Positions 16,370 to 25,924 are shown, counted from the stretch's first letter. The stretch is DNA of 64,000 bases from Prevotella sp. tc2-28 (GCF_900107705.1 NZ_FNRE01000013.1:1-64000), one strand, 5' to 3'. Notes: generated by a model from the letters alone, not told the origin. Program-made: numbers and translations.

Positions 16370-16687
16370 ATGCGCACAATAACCCTCATCGTGATTCATT
16401 GTTCGGCAGTAAAGCCCGACCAGCAGTCGTCAGCCGCCCAGATAGATACGTGGCATCGCCAGCGAGGTTTCCACCTCGGCATCGGCTACCACTACGTCAT
16501 CCGTCGTAACGGAGTCATTGAGGCAGGCAGACCAGAATGGATGGTGGGTGCCCACTGCCAACATCACAACCAGCACTCGATAGGCATCTGCTACGAGGGA
16601 GGGCTGGACATCCGAGGAGCTTCGTTTATTTCTACTGTTAGATTTCTTAAAATTTACACACCTAATTCTGAGATATTAAACAACTAA
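16370..16687 (+). pseudogene. Truncated N-acetylmuramoyl-L-alanine amidase (PGRP/amidase_2 type)
   Basis: The first 83 codons match the island-borne amidase: LIVIHCSAVKPDQQSSAAQI, WHRQRGFHLGIGYHYVIRRN, GVIEAGRPEWMVGAHCQHHN and SIGICYEGGLD. His8 and the later His of GAHC are where zinc ligands normally sit. After GLDIRG (about 16616) the frame changes to unrelated sequence (ASFISTVRFLKIY) and stops at 105 residues. The usual length is about 140-150, and the C-terminal half with the last zinc-binding His/Cys segment is missing. It is therefore probably inactive. The break marks one end of the decayed island. Confidence 0.75.
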
Positions 16688-16723
16688 CACGTATTTTTTA
16701 CACTAAATATAGAGATGATTTTT

Positions 16724-16848
16724 TAATTTTGCACTCAGAAATCAAATGAAGACGCATATATATTATTCAACGCATAAACCATTAAATGAGGAGAAGAATT
16801 CTCCAGAACAGTCAACGCAGAAATTAAATAATCTGCGTTGATGTTTTT
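16724..16848 (+). ncRNA. Miniature transcription unit with 31-codon ORF and terminator
   Basis: A -7 element TAATTTTG (16724-16731) is followed by an ORF at 16746-16841 (start MKTHIYYSTHKPLNEEKNSP, ending QKLNNLR). A terminator (CAACGCAGA/TCTGCGTTG, 16813-16840, then TTTTTT) overlaps its last codons. It lies wholly between the truncated amidase and the next gene's own promoter. Either a small RNA or a short peptide mRNA; overlap of stem and codons favours an RNA. Confidence 0.5.
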
Positions 16849-16857
16849 TATAATTGT

Positions 16858-16888
16858 TTTGTTATTTGAAGAATAATAATTATCTTTG
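16858..16888 (+). promoter_or_regulatory. Promoter of the aldo/keto reductase gene
   Basis: TTTG (16858-16861), 19 nt, TATCTTTG (16881-16888); the gene starts at 16931. Confidence 0.7.
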
Positions 16889-16930
16889 CATGCGTTAGTA
16901 CCATACATCGAAAGCTAAAACTAAAAGGGC

Positions 16931-18283
16931 ATGAATAAGAATAGTGAATTAAACCACGGAAGACGAGATTTCTTACGACGTCTAGGATTAGGTGCTGGAA
17001 CTGCGGTTGCGATGACAATAATGGATCCGTTACAGGTGTTTGCTCAGGAGCAACATAGTTCTAGTGATACTCCTAATCGTATGACCTATCGTGTTCAGCA
17101 TGGTTCTGGTGAGCAGATATCATTGTTAGGCTTTGGTATGATGCGACTACCGAGGAGTCAGGATGAAGTGAATGAGTTGGTTGACTATGCCATCAATCAT
17201 GGCGTGAACTATTTCGATACTGCTCCAATGTATATGGGTGGACTCTCGGAGGTGCTGACAGGTGAGGCATTAAGCCGACATCCGCGTGAAAAATATTATG
17301 TAGCCACGAAAATGTCTAATCAGAATCGAAGATTGTGGAGCTTTAGTGAATCGAAACGATTGTATGAGCAATCGTTCGAACGGCTGAAAGTAGACAAGAT
17401 AGACTATTATCTGTTGCATAGCATAGGCGGTGGAGGAATGGACACATTAAGAGGCCGCTTTTTGGATAATGGTGTGTTGGATTTCCTGATGAAGGAGCGT
17501 GAAGCTGGTAGAATCAGGCATCTTGGTTTCTCCTATCATGGTGATGTCAGGGTGTTCGATTGGTTGTTAGACCGTCAGAAAGAATACCATTGGGATTTTG
17601 TACAGATACAGATGAATTTCTTGGACTGGCGCCATGCATCAAGTGGACGTCGTGGGGATGCCGATGCAGAATACCTCTATAATAAATGTGACAAGACAGG
17701 TGTTCAGTGTGTTGTTATGGAGCCTCTCCGTGGAGGTGCTTTTGGAAGAATGGCCAGCGAGTTAGCAAGCCAGTTACAGGCGGTACGCCCAGGCGATAGT
17801 ACGGCGCGTTGGGCTTTTAGGTGGGTTGGATCACATCCGAACATCCTGACAACGCTTAGTGGTATGAATCGTATGGATCATCTTAAGGATAATTTACAGA
17901 CCTTTTCTCCATTGGAAACTTGCACGGAGATAGAGAATAGGCTTTTGGCCGATATCGCAGACCAAATGGCAGGATTCCCGACAATTCCTTGCACAACATG
18001 TGGCTATTGTATGCCATGTCCCTATGGCGTGGATATCCCTGGCAACTTTGCCTTTTATAATGATGCTGTTAATGAGCATGTGTTGCCATTACCTGGCAAG
18101 GAATCACATGACTACGCAACCCGAAAGCAACAATTTTCCGACGGTCTTCGCAAAGCGCTTCCCGACATACAGAAATGGGCGCGTAGTTGTCAGGACTGTG
18201 AGGAATGCTTGCCGAAGTGTCCCCAGCAAATTCGTATACCAAACCAAATGTCCCGTATCGTCGAAATATTGCGTAAAAGGTAA
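16931..18283 (+). CDS. Tat-exported aldo/keto reductase with C-terminal 4Fe-4S domain
   Basis: 450 residues. A twin-arginine signal (GRRDFLRRLGLGAGTAVAM) implies export of a folded cofactor-bearing enzyme. The aldo/keto reductase barrel follows (GFGMMRLPRS, NYFDTAPMY, HLGFSYHG, MEPLRGGAF). The C-terminus carries two ferredoxin-like Cys sets: Cys354, 357, 360, 363 (CTTCGYCMPCP) and Cys420, 423, 426, 430 (CQDCEECLPKCP), enough for two 4Fe-4S clusters. Family members reduce carbonyl substrates, here probably with electrons from the clusters; the substrate is unknown. It stands alone with its own promoter and no nearby maturation genes. Confidence 0.88.
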   Translation: MNKNSELNHGRRDFLRRLGLGAGTAVAMTIMDPLQVFAQEQHSSSDTPNRMTYRVQHGSGEQISLLGFGMMRLPRSQDEVNELVDYAINHGVNYFDTAPMYMGGLSEVLTGEALSRHPREKYYVATKMSNQNRRLWSFSESKRLYEQSFERLKVDKIDYYLLHSIGGGGMDTLRGRFLDNGVLDFLMKEREAGRIRHLGFSYHGDVRVFDWLLDRQKEYHWDFVQIQMNFLDWRHASSGRRGDADAEYLYNKCDKTGVQCVVMEPLRGGAFGRMASELASQLQAVRPGDSTARWAFRWVGSHPNILTTLSGMNRMDHLKDNLQTFSPLETCTEIENRLLADIADQMAGFPTIPCTTCGYCMPCPYGVDIPGNFAFYNDAVNEHVLPLPGKESHDYATRKQQFSDGLRKALPDIQKWARSCQDCEECLPKCPQQIRIPNQMSRIVEILRKR

Positions 18284-18310
18284 GTAAAATGGTGAGACGG
18301 AGCATAAAAG

Positions 18311-18342
18311 TTTGGTAGATTAAATATAAATTCCTACCTTTG
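18311..18342 (+). promoter_or_regulatory. Promoter of the DPP IV gene
   Basis: TTTG (18311-18314), 20 nt, TACCTTTG (18335-18342). The ATG is at 18348, only five bases on, so the transcript is probably leaderless. Confidence 0.8.
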
Positions 18343-18347
18343 CGGAC

Positions 18348-20552
18348 ATGAAACGATTCATGATGATTGCGCTGGGGCTGATCTTGAGCTTAGTAGCCTT
18401 AGCTGGAAAGAGAATGGAGATAAAAGACTTGACCAGCAGCAAATTCCAAGCTGCATCAATAGGTCGTGTAAGACCGCTTGCTGATGGAGAGACGTATGCA
18501 CGAATGGGGGAGGGGGCTAAACGTATAGAAGTTTACTCTTTCAAGACGGGGAAACAGATTGGTGTACTGTTAGATGTTGACGATATCAAGGATGATCGGG
18601 TTGCAAGTATAGAAGGTTTTGAGGTCAGTCCTCAAGGAAAGTATTTACTTATTCAAACTAATACTCAACCCATCTATCGCCACTCAAAGACCGCCACCTA
18701 TTATATATATAGTGTGGCAGACCATCGATTGGCGCCGTTGTCAGATATAGGCGACCAACAGACACCCTTGTTCTCGCCGGATGGTAAGTATATAGCCTTT
18801 GTGCGAGATAATGATATCTATCTGAAAAACTATCTGAATGCTCTTGAGGAAACTCGTGTGACGACAGACGGGCGACGTAATGAAGTCATCAACGGCATAC
18901 CTGATTGGGTAAATGAGGAAGAATTTGGCAACGACCGTGCGATGGTCTTTACAGCTGATGGTCGCTATGTGGTCTGGGTTCGTTATGATGAAACAGCTGT
19001 AAAGCAATACTCGATGCCCCTGTTTAAAGGACTTCGTCCAGAACGAAAGGAGTTTGCTGACTATCCAGGCTTCTACACCTATAAATATCCGATAGCTGGC
19101 GAGCAAAACTCTATGGTGACGGTATGGAGCTACGATGTAATAACCCATACTAAAAGGCAGTTGCAAGTTCCATTGGATAGAGACGGCTATATCCCTCGCA
19201 TCCTCATGACAAGCGATGCAGGAAAAGTGGCTATTTATACAATGAATCGCCATCAAGATTGTTTACGCATTTATATGGCTAATCCTGCAACGGGGCAAGT
19301 TCAGCTGACGATTGAGGAGAAGGTAGACAAATACGTGCGCGAGGAAGCCATGAGCAATATCCAACTGACTAAGCACCATATCTTACTACCCAGTGACCGT
19401 AATGGTTACATGCATCTGTACCTTTATGATCTTAACGGAAAACTCATCCGACAGATAGAAGATGGAACCTATGAGGTCAGCGAAGTCTATGGATACGATG
19501 AGAAGAGTGGCGACACTTTCTATGCATCGCACGAAAAAGGTGCTACAGAGCAACAAGTGTGGGTGGCCCATAAAAGCGGAAAGCGTGAGTGTCTTACAAA
19601 GAAAGCAGGATGGAATACAGCTTTGTTCAGTGTGAATTTTCAGTTTTTTATCAATGGCTGGAGTGACTTGAATACACCTCCGCTTTATACGCTCTGCAAT
19701 CGTAAGGGTGTGGTACTGGAGACGCTGATTGATAATCATGAGTTATCCGACAGATGGAAAGAATATGACTCAGGAAAACGAGAACTGTTCACATTAACCA
19801 CAGCCGATGGCGTGCAATTGAATGGCTGGATGGTAAAGCCTTATGATTTTAATCCGGCGAAGCGTTATCCTGTGATAATGTACCAATATGGAGGTCCTGG
19901 CAACCAGCAAGTCAAAAATGCATGGGATATCGGTCAAGCCCGTTGCGGTGCATTGTTGGAACAATACCTATGTCAACAAGGCTTCCTGTGTGTATGTGTA
20001 GACAATCGAGGCACAGGTGGGCGAGGTGCTGACTTCGAAAAATGCACCTATCTGAGATTAGGCCAGCTAGAATCACATGATCAAGTGGAAACTGCCATTT
20101 GGTTAGGTCAACAGACCTTTGTCGATAAAGACCATATTGCCATCTGGGGATGGTCATTTGGAGGTTTTAATACGTTGATGTCGCTTTCTGAGGGGCGTGG
20201 CGTATTCCGTTGTGGCATAGCCATTGCCCCGCCTACTTCTTGGCGATATTATGACACCATCTATACCGAGCGCTATATGCGTACTCCCCAAGAAAATGCT
20301 TCGGGATATGATGATAGTCCTCTTACAAGAGTGGAAAAGTTGAGTGGAGCTCTGTTGATATGTCATGGAATGGCTGATGACAACGTACATTTTCGTAATA
20401 CGTCAGAGTACACAGAAGCTCTAGTTCAGGCAGACAAAGACTTCAGTCAACTAGTATATACTAATCGTAATCATGGCATATACGGTGGAAATACGCGCCT
20501 TCATCTTTATCGCCAATGTATCCAGTTTTTCGAACGGGAACTGAAAAAATAG
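18348..20552 (+). CDS. Dipeptidyl peptidase IV (S9B serine protease)
   Basis: 734 residues. Signal peptide MKRFMMIALGLILSLVALAG, then the eight-bladed propeller domain (about 40-480, with the double-Glu-like segment WVNEEEF that binds substrate N-termini) and the alpha/beta hydrolase domain. The catalytic triad is readable: Ser603 in GWSFGGF, Asp677 in HGMADDNV, His709 in NRNHGIYGG. It removes X-Pro or X-Ala dipeptides from peptides in the periplasm. This is a central activity of protein-fermenting Bacteroidales such as Porphyromonas and Prevotella. Length matches the family. It stands alone, convergent with the sensor kinase. Confidence 0.93.
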   Translation: MKRFMMIALGLILSLVALAGKRMEIKDLTSSKFQAASIGRVRPLADGETYARMGEGAKRIEVYSFKTGKQIGVLLDVDDIKDDRVASIEGFEVSPQGKYLLIQTNTQPIYRHSKTATYYIYSVADHRLAPLSDIGDQQTPLFSPDGKYIAFVRDNDIYLKNYLNALEETRVTTDGRRNEVINGIPDWVNEEEFGNDRAMVFTADGRYVVWVRYDETAVKQYSMPLFKGLRPERKEFADYPGFYTYKYPIAGEQNSMVTVWSYDVITHTKRQLQVPLDRDGYIPRILMTSDAGKVAIYTMNRHQDCLRIYMANPATGQVQLTIEEKVDKYVREEAMSNIQLTKHHILLPSDRNGYMHLYLYDLNGKLIRQIEDGTYEVSEVYGYDEKSGDTFYASHEKGATEQQVWVAHKSGKRECLTKKAGWNTALFSVNFQFFINGWSDLNTPPLYTLCNRKGVVLETLIDNHELSDRWKEYDSGKRELFTLTTADGVQLNGWMVKPYDFNPAKRYPVIMYQYGGPGNQQVKNAWDIGQARCGALLEQYLCQQGFLCVCVDNRGTGGRGADFEKCTYLRLGQLESHDQVETAIWLGQQTFVDKDHIAIWGWSFGGFNTLMSLSEGRGVFRCGIAIAPPTSWRYYDTIYTERYMRTPQENASGYDDSPLTRVEKLSGALLICHGMADDNVHFRNTSEYTEALVQADKDFSQLVYTNRNHGIYGGNTRLHLYRQCIQFFERELKK

Positions 20553-20569
20553 CATGATTACGAGGCTGC

Positions 20570-23500
20570 TTATATAGTCTCAACCTCAGTGTCTGTATCC
20601 TCCTTAGCTAGAGGGAGAATATAGATGAAACGAGCACCACCGGAGTAGGTGGGGTCGAGCCAGATGTCACCACCAAGGCGCCGTGCTTGAGAGCGTGCAA
20701 CAGTAAGCCCAATACCCGTTCCATTGTAGTATTCATCCAATTGTACGAACTCGTTGAAAATACGTTCAGCCTCATCTGAGGGTACACCGATGCCGTTATC
20801 CTCTATGCAGAACCTAAGATATTCTGCATCAGTATAAACTCGCAAGGTCGCCTTCTTCTGCTCTCCATCATGGTTGTCATGATAATGCGCTTCTGATGGG
20901 TCTGTAAATTTGCGGGCATTGTCGAGCAATAACGATAGTGCACGGGTTGCAGCTCGCCTATTGGTATGAATCGTCGTGTTGAACGCCTCTTCTGTTATCT
21001 GCAGGTCGAATTGTAAGTGCTGGGCAGTGGCAATGCCCGATGCATCTATGGCATCGGTTGCTATTAGTTCAGCGCTGACATCGTCTTGACGTTTGATGAC
21101 TTTCTGGCTGTTGGCATCCGAAAGTTCCAACATTTTGTTGACGAGTCCCGTTATCCGGTTCGTGTTCTCGATAATCTGCCGGTTGATGTCTTCCTGCATC
21201 TCTTCGTCAATCTCCATGTCTGGCGAAGTGATAATCTGTGTGAAGCCAGAAAGCACGTTCAATGGTGTGCGTATCTCATGAGAGATCTGCTGGATAAAGT
21301 CGCTTTTCATTCGTGATGATTCTTCAGCACGGGCATTGGCCATCTCCAGATGATGGTAGGCTTTCTTCAGTCGTTTGGAAGACTGGTGTCGGAAATATAT
21401 GAAGAGACCGAAGCCAAAAATGACCAGTACAAGGATGATTGCAGTGCTTAGGAAGCGTTGCTGCGAGAGCGAGGCCTGCTGTTCGATAATCTCTGTTTCC
21501 TTCTGCTGCATATCGTAGAGCGTAGCTAATTCAAGTGCATTATTCTGTCGCTCCTTTACAATGGCAGAGTCCAGTGCGTGACAAATCCATTTACCAGTTA
21601 CTAAGGCTGTGTCTGTTCTCAAGGCACTAGCATTTGCCATGAATTTGGGTATCAGGAACGTGCGGATGTTATCCAACGTCATTTGCATATTATAACGCTG
21701 TAGTTGTCTTTCCAGAACGGTGAATTTATCTGCAGCTTCATTCCATCGCCCAGCTTCCATCAGATAGCTTGTTGCCTCGATTTGTCCATCGCTTGTCTTG
21801 GCATATTTTGTCGTTAGAGCCACCTGATATGCTTTCTGCGCTTCAACTCTTTCGTTCTGCCTTTCCAGAATACAAGCTCTATAGAAATTCAGTCTGGCCC
21901 ATTGTTTGTCAATGAAATTGTCGTCGGCTTGTGGGTGTTGACGATAGCGCAGCAGCATGCTGTCGAAGCGGTCGGTCCAGTCCTTGGCTTCTTGGTCATG
22001 CCCCGTTTGGATGTAAGTGTCCGTAATGGTGACGATACCGATGATGGCACTGGTGTAGTTGGCGATGTCATCACTGGATTCTGTGGCTTGCAGGAAGTGC
22101 TGCCATGCCAAAGCGAAACTGTTTGCTGCGTCTTCCTTATGTCCTAGTCTCAGTTGGCAGCAGCCTAGGAATGTCTGCAGGTTGGCATAGTCAGTACTCA
22201 TGGTAAACTCCTTCTCCTGAAGCAGTTTCATGGCAGGCACTGCAATCCGTATCGTTCCCTCATAGTCGAATTTCATGTAGAGTAGTCCTGCTAGTCGGTT
22301 GGTCGATTTGGAATAGTACTTCAGATCGTCGTCGTCATTGATGTCCAGAGCTACAGCCTTTTTCCATTCTCTCTCTGCCAGTCGCATCTTACGCAGTCTT
22401 GAATAGGCGTATCCTCGCCAGTAGTGTGCTTTCATCGGTGAAAGAGCATGAGTTGATTCGTGCAGGTCTGCCAATGACAACAAACGGTCGTAGTCGTGCA
22501 TCTTGTAGGCTGCGTTCATAAGGCTGTCTGCCTCAATCTTCTGATGTGCAACTTGCTGATGCTGTTCACAGGCTGTAAAGAACAAGGTGGTTCCTAGTAT
22601 GAAAAGCGTTAGCAGCAATGAGGCTTTCTGACTAGAAGAGGACATATCCGCTTTGACAACAAACCGTGTCCATATCGGGGCCAGCATCATGATGATCGCC
22701 ACAGCAATCAGTACAATCAGTATCCACGATAGAATATAGTAATCGTGCAATAGTACTTCGTCCGGACAAACCAATGCCAGGCTCCATCCTGTTCGAGCGA
22801 AAGGCATATAGAAGACGTGACTATTCACCCCGTCCAAAGCTAGCGAAACTGTTCCCGTCTCACCAGCAATCATGGCTCTTCCCAAGGTTTTCAGTTCAGG
22901 GAAGTCTCCGTCTAGAGTAGGAGTTAAAATAGTTTCATACAACAATTTTGTGCTATCAGGATGAACGATATAAGTACCACCTCGGCCCAGCAGCATGCAA
23001 TAGGACTTGGGGAAAGGATGGTGCGACAGAATGAAGTCAGACAGCCATTTTAGTGGTAAGTCAGTTGAGAGGACGCCGATGACATTACCATCTTTATCAT
23101 GCAGAGGCTGACAAAAAGACGTCATGACTTCCTTGACGATAATGCCATCTTCGTTGAACTCAGCATACGGCTCAATCCAGTAGTTCTTGTCAAGCAAACG
23201 TGGAATTTGGTACCAGTCCATCCGGAAATACTGGTAGCCGTCATCACCCTCTTGCTCTGTGGCTATGCTGTCACCGTTGTTATAGGAATAACATGAGAAA
23301 TATTTTCCTTTCTCCTTAAAAAAATAAGGTTCGAAAGAAACGCTGCATCCCTTTAGCAGTTTGTTCTCCTCCAAAACCTCCCTGCTTAGACTGAACATCA
23401 CGTCGGGAGTGTCTAGTTGATGCTCAATCTTCGGAACCATTTTGTTTGCTGTCGATTCGATTTTGTTGACCATCATGAAGGAATCCGATACGATACTCTT

Positions 23501-23647
23501 CAGCGACTGTACGGCAGTAGCCTTTGCTTTTTCCAGTACATAGGCCTGGCTGTGGTATAAAGCCATTCCGAATCCAATTGTCATCAGGATGCCTATCGTC
23601 ATGAGTAGCCACTGATGCTTTTTTGCAAACTTAAGTATTCTCATCAT
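20570..23647 (-). CDS. Large dCache-TPR sensor histidine kinase (two-sensor fusion)
   Basis: 1025 residues. N-terminal membrane helix (13-32), periplasmic dCache-like sensor (about 40-300, with GNVIGVLSTDLPLKWLSDFI and GRGGTYIVHPD), a second helix (304-324), then a third hydrophobic stretch (343-358) ending in a lipobox-like FFTAC. TPR-like repeats occupy about 370-690, a fourth helix 732-751, HisKA about 780-850 with phospho-acceptor His790 (FIQQISHEIRTP), and HATPase with EDNGIGVP and GTGIGLTVA. The C-terminal two thirds alone look like a complete lipoprotein-TPR kinase, so the gene appears to be a fusion; an ATG at 22645 could even start that part separately. There is no receiver domain. 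It is ten bases downstream of the binding-protein gene, in one operon. Confidence 0.85.
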   Translation of the reverse strand: MMRILKFAKKHQWLLMTIGILMTIGFGMALYHSQAYVLEKAKATAVQSLKSIVSDSFMMVNKIESTANKMVPKIEHQLDTPDVMFSLSREVLEENKLLKGCSVSFEPYFFKEKGKYFSCYSYNNGDSIATEQEGDDGYQYFRMDWYQIPRLLDKNYWIEPYAEFNEDGIIVKEVMTSFCQPLHDKDGNVIGVLSTDLPLKWLSDFILSHHPFPKSYCMLLGRGGTYIVHPDSTKLLYETILTPTLDGDFPELKTLGRAMIAGETGTVSLALDGVNSHVFYMPFARTGWSLALVCPDEVLLHDYYILSWILIVLIAVAIIMMLAPIWTRFVVKADMSSSSQKASLLLTLFILGTTLFFTACEQHQQVAHQKIEADSLMNAAYKMHDYDRLLSLADLHESTHALSPMKAHYWRGYAYSRLRKMRLAEREWKKAVALDINDDDDLKYYSKSTNRLAGLLYMKFDYEGTIRIAVPAMKLLQEKEFTMSTDYANLQTFLGCCQLRLGHKEDAANSFALAWQHFLQATESSDDIANYTSAIIGIVTITDTYIQTGHDQEAKDWTDRFDSMLLRYRQHPQADDNFIDKQWARLNFYRACILERQNERVEAQKAYQVALTTKYAKTSDGQIEATSYLMEAGRWNEAADKFTVLERQLQRYNMQMTLDNIRTFLIPKFMANASALRTDTALVTGKWICHALDSAIVKERQNNALELATLYDMQQKETEIIEQQASLSQQRFLSTAIILVLVIFGFGLFIYFRHQSSKRLKKAYHHLEMANARAEESSRMKSDFIQQISHEIRTPLNVLSGFTQIITSPDMEIDEEMQEDINRQIIENTNRITGLVNKMLELSDANSQKVIKRQDDVSAELIATDAIDASGIATAQHLQFDLQITEEAFNTTIHTNRRAATRALSLLLDNARKFTDPSEAHYHDNHDGEQKKATLRVYTDAEYLRFCIEDNGIGVPSDEAERIFNEFVQLDEYYNGTGIGLTVARSQARRLGGDIWLDPTYSGGARFIYILPLAKEDTDTEVETI

Positions 23648-23657
23648 CCATTTATTT

Positions 23658-24608
23658 TCATTTGCCTATTAACTCGTGGTATGTCACTCTGCGCTTAATC
23701 ATGCCACAGTCCTTCATTATCGTGCTGGCTTTTCTCACCATGTCTGCTCGCACACGGAACTCACGCTGCTTCGACTCGCGGTCCACTTGCAGACGCAAGA
23801 CCTCCTTCAACATGAGTTTCTGCTTGACACGGTTTGTTGATACTTTTTGTTCTTTCACGTATTTCATAACGATGTCCAGCGCTTCATCGGGGTGTGCAGC
23901 CGTCCATTCCCAACCTTTCCGGCTGGCAGCTGCAAACTTTTCTACCTCTTGTTTGTGTGCCATGAAATAAGACCGCTTTACATAGACACCATTCTCCTGA
24001 ATGTTATATCCATGTTCACTAAACCGGTAGATGTATTCTTTTGGCATGTTGAAGCCGGCCTGCAGCAATTCAATATATTCATTATAACTTACCACCATTG
24101 TAGCATCAACAGCACCAGAGAGAAACAAGTTGATGCCACTGATGAAAGGCACCAGTTCAAAGTCTAATCCCTGCATCTTGCTCAATGCAAACAACAGGAA
24201 ACTAGGGTCTGAATTGAATATGGCAACTTTTTTCCCTTTCATCTGAAGTGGGTCCGTACACCAGCGCGACACCAGGATGTTGCTACTGTTCATTGAGTCT
24301 TGGAATATGTTAACCAAAGGAAAACCTTGCGAAATAAAGTAGATGGCAGACATCATCGAGAACATGGCTGCGTCACACTGGTCGGTCTGCAAACGCTTCA
24401 TTGACGAACTGGTTAGCGATGGGTGTTGGATAGTCACGTCTAGTCCTGCCTCGCGATAAAACCCTTTTTCTTTGGCTACGTAATAGCCGGCAAATTCAGC
24501 TTGAGCAGTCCATGATGTGGTGAAGACAAACTTGTTTGCCCACAGTCGCAGCGGAATCAACATTATGATGATAAGGCCGATAGTTGACAGTTTTATGGTC
24601 TCTCTCAT
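23658..24608 (-). CDS. NMT1/THI5-like periplasmic substrate-binding protein
   Basis: 316 residues. Signal peptide ending RLWA. The body matches SsuA/THI5-type binding proteins: FVFTTSWTAQAEFAGYYVAK, EKGFYREAGLDVTIQ, MKGKKVAIFNSDPS, and VDATMVVSYNEY with hinge spacing. Such proteins deliver pyrimidine precursors, sulfonates or similar small molecules to ABC transporters. No permease or ATPase gene is present in the window. Instead the gene is followed after ten bases by a sensor kinase with a periplasmic domain, so I infer it presents its ligand to the kinase as a co-receptor. The ligand cannot be named. Confidence 0.82.
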   Translation of the reverse strand: MRETIKLSTIGLIIIMLIPLRLWANKFVFTTSWTAQAEFAGYYVAKEKGFYREAGLDVTIQHPSLTSSSMKRLQTDQCDAAMFSMMSAIYFISQGFPLVNIFQDSMNSSNILVSRWCTDPLQMKGKKVAIFNSDPSFLLFALSKMQGLDFELVPFISGINLFLSGAVDATMVVSYNEYIELLQAGFNMPKEYIYRFSEHGYNIQENGVYVKRSYFMAHKQEVEKFAAASRKGWEWTAAHPDEALDIVMKYVKEQKVSTNRVKQKLMLKEVLRLQVDRESKQREFRVRADMVRKASTIMKDCGMIKRRVTYHELIGK

Positions 24609-24634
24609 AGTTACTGGTTAGGATATTGTTTTTG

Positions 24635-24642
24635 CAAAGATA
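24635..24642 (-). promoter_or_regulatory. -7 element of the binding protein-kinase operon
   Basis: Minus-strand TATCTTTG, 26 bases before the start at 24608. The 200-base gap to the divergent AraC-type gene holds both promoters and A/T-rich runs that could bind that regulator. Confidence 0.6.
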
Positions 24643-24772
24643 AGCATTTCGTTTGAAAAAAAAGAGTTTTTGGAGATTTTTTTTTGAAATATTATATCTG
24701 GCGTGGTGTTAAAAAAATGCGAATTCTAACATTTTTTTGTTTATATTTCTTGCATCTTTCACGAAATAGTTA

Positions 24773-24780
24773 TACTTTTG
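24773..24780 (+). promoter_or_regulatory. -7 element of the 7TM AraC-type gene
   Basis: TACTTTTG, 28 bases before the ATG at 24809. A good -33 element is not evident. Confidence 0.5.
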
Positions 24781-24808
24781 TAGCTGCAATAACTAAAAGT
24801 CGAATAAA

Positions 24809-25924
24809 ATGGGAGAAGCACAGTTTAGTGCAATGGTTCTTATGGCGGTTTTGACAATAACACTCTCCGTGTTGTTACCGCGTAAAGTGTCGGGCGATCA
24901 GATGCTGAATCGTTCAAGATGGATGATGGCTGGCGGAACAGCCCTGATGTCCATTCAGTTTCTATTGCAATATTTGTTGAAGCTTCGCATGATGGGTGTT
25001 ACGCAAGCTGTTATGGTCAATCTCCTTTTCTTTATTCCCTGTTCTTGGCTGTTCACGCTTTCTATCTTCAATCTGCAGCACGAAGGCCAAATACGTCGAA
25101 GCATCTGGTGGAATGGTATTGTCACCTGGCTGTTGGTGGTCATCGTATTGATTGTTGCCGCATTCATCAGTGGGAAGTCGTTGCTCATTGATACTCCTGA
25201 GATGCGTATTGCCGAATACATATCGGCATTGGCCTATTGTGTCATGCAGGTAAACTACACCTTTGCGCTTCATCGTGGCAATCAGCAGCTGACACAAGCT
25301 TTGAGTAACTACTATGACTATGATACGGGCGACATGTTGCGTTGGATGAAGCGAAGCGTGTTTTTGTTAGCACTGGTCGCTGTCGGTGCACCTTTCCTGA
25401 TATTCAGTAAAGGTTTACTGTTGTTTGGCTATGCGTTGATTATTTTCTTTACCCTTTATTATCTGGTATTCTGTTTTATCTGCTATTGTGTAAGCAACGA
25501 CTCCCGTCGTGTCTCGGAAGCTAAAGCCAATGCCGATGAGACAAAGATGGAAGAAGAACGTAGTCAGGTGCATACAATGACAGAAGAAGAACGTCGCCGT
25601 ATTGGTCTGATCGTGGACGACTGGATACAAAAGAAAGGTCATCTACATAGTGGCATCACGATGCAGGAAGCAGTCCGCGAGATGCAGATTCCTCGCTATC
25701 AGCTTGCCGCATGGTTGAAAACCACCGAGTGGGAACTTTTCAATCCATGGCTTACCCATCTTCGTATCGAAGAGGCAAAACGCCAGCTGAAGGCTCATCC
25801 CGACTGGAGTAACGACACTATAGCCCAGCAGTGTGGATTTGCTAGTCGAAGTTACTTCCAGCAGGTATTCAAGAAACAGACGGACATGACTCCCGCTCAG
25901 TATGTTCGTGAATGCAAAATATAA
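24809..25924 (+). CDS. Membrane-embedded AraC-family regulator (7TM-AraC)
   Basis: 371 residues. Six or seven membrane helices fill residues 5-225 (such as MVLMAVLTITLSVLLP and WLLVVIVLIVAAFISG). A charged linker (EAKANADETKMEEERSQVHT) leads to a C-terminal AraC domain ending CGFASRSYFQQVFKKQTDMT, PAQYVRECKI, with two HTH units. This class is common in Bacteroidota and senses signals in or at the membrane. It is divergent from the binding protein/kinase operon, so it is a likely regulator of that operon or acts in the same pathway. The kinase in this locus has no response regulator, which leaves this protein as the only DNA-binding output visible here. Confidence 0.85.
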   Translation: MGEAQFSAMVLMAVLTITLSVLLPRKVSGDQMLNRSRWMMAGGTALMSIQFLLQYLLKLRMMGVTQAVMVNLLFFIPCSWLFTLSIFNLQHEGQIRRSIWWNGIVTWLLVVIVLIVAAFISGKSLLIDTPEMRIAEYISALAYCVMQVNYTFALHRGNQQLTQALSNYYDYDTGDMLRWMKRSVFLLALVAVGAPFLIFSKGLLLFGYALIIFFTLYYLVFCFICYCVSNDSRRVSEAKANADETKMEEERSQVHTMTEEERRRIGLIVDDWIQKKGHLHSGITMQEAVREMQIPRYQLAAWLKTTEWELFNPWLTHLRIEEAKRQLKAHPDWSNDTIAQQCGFASRSYFQQVFKKQTDMTPAQYVRECKI

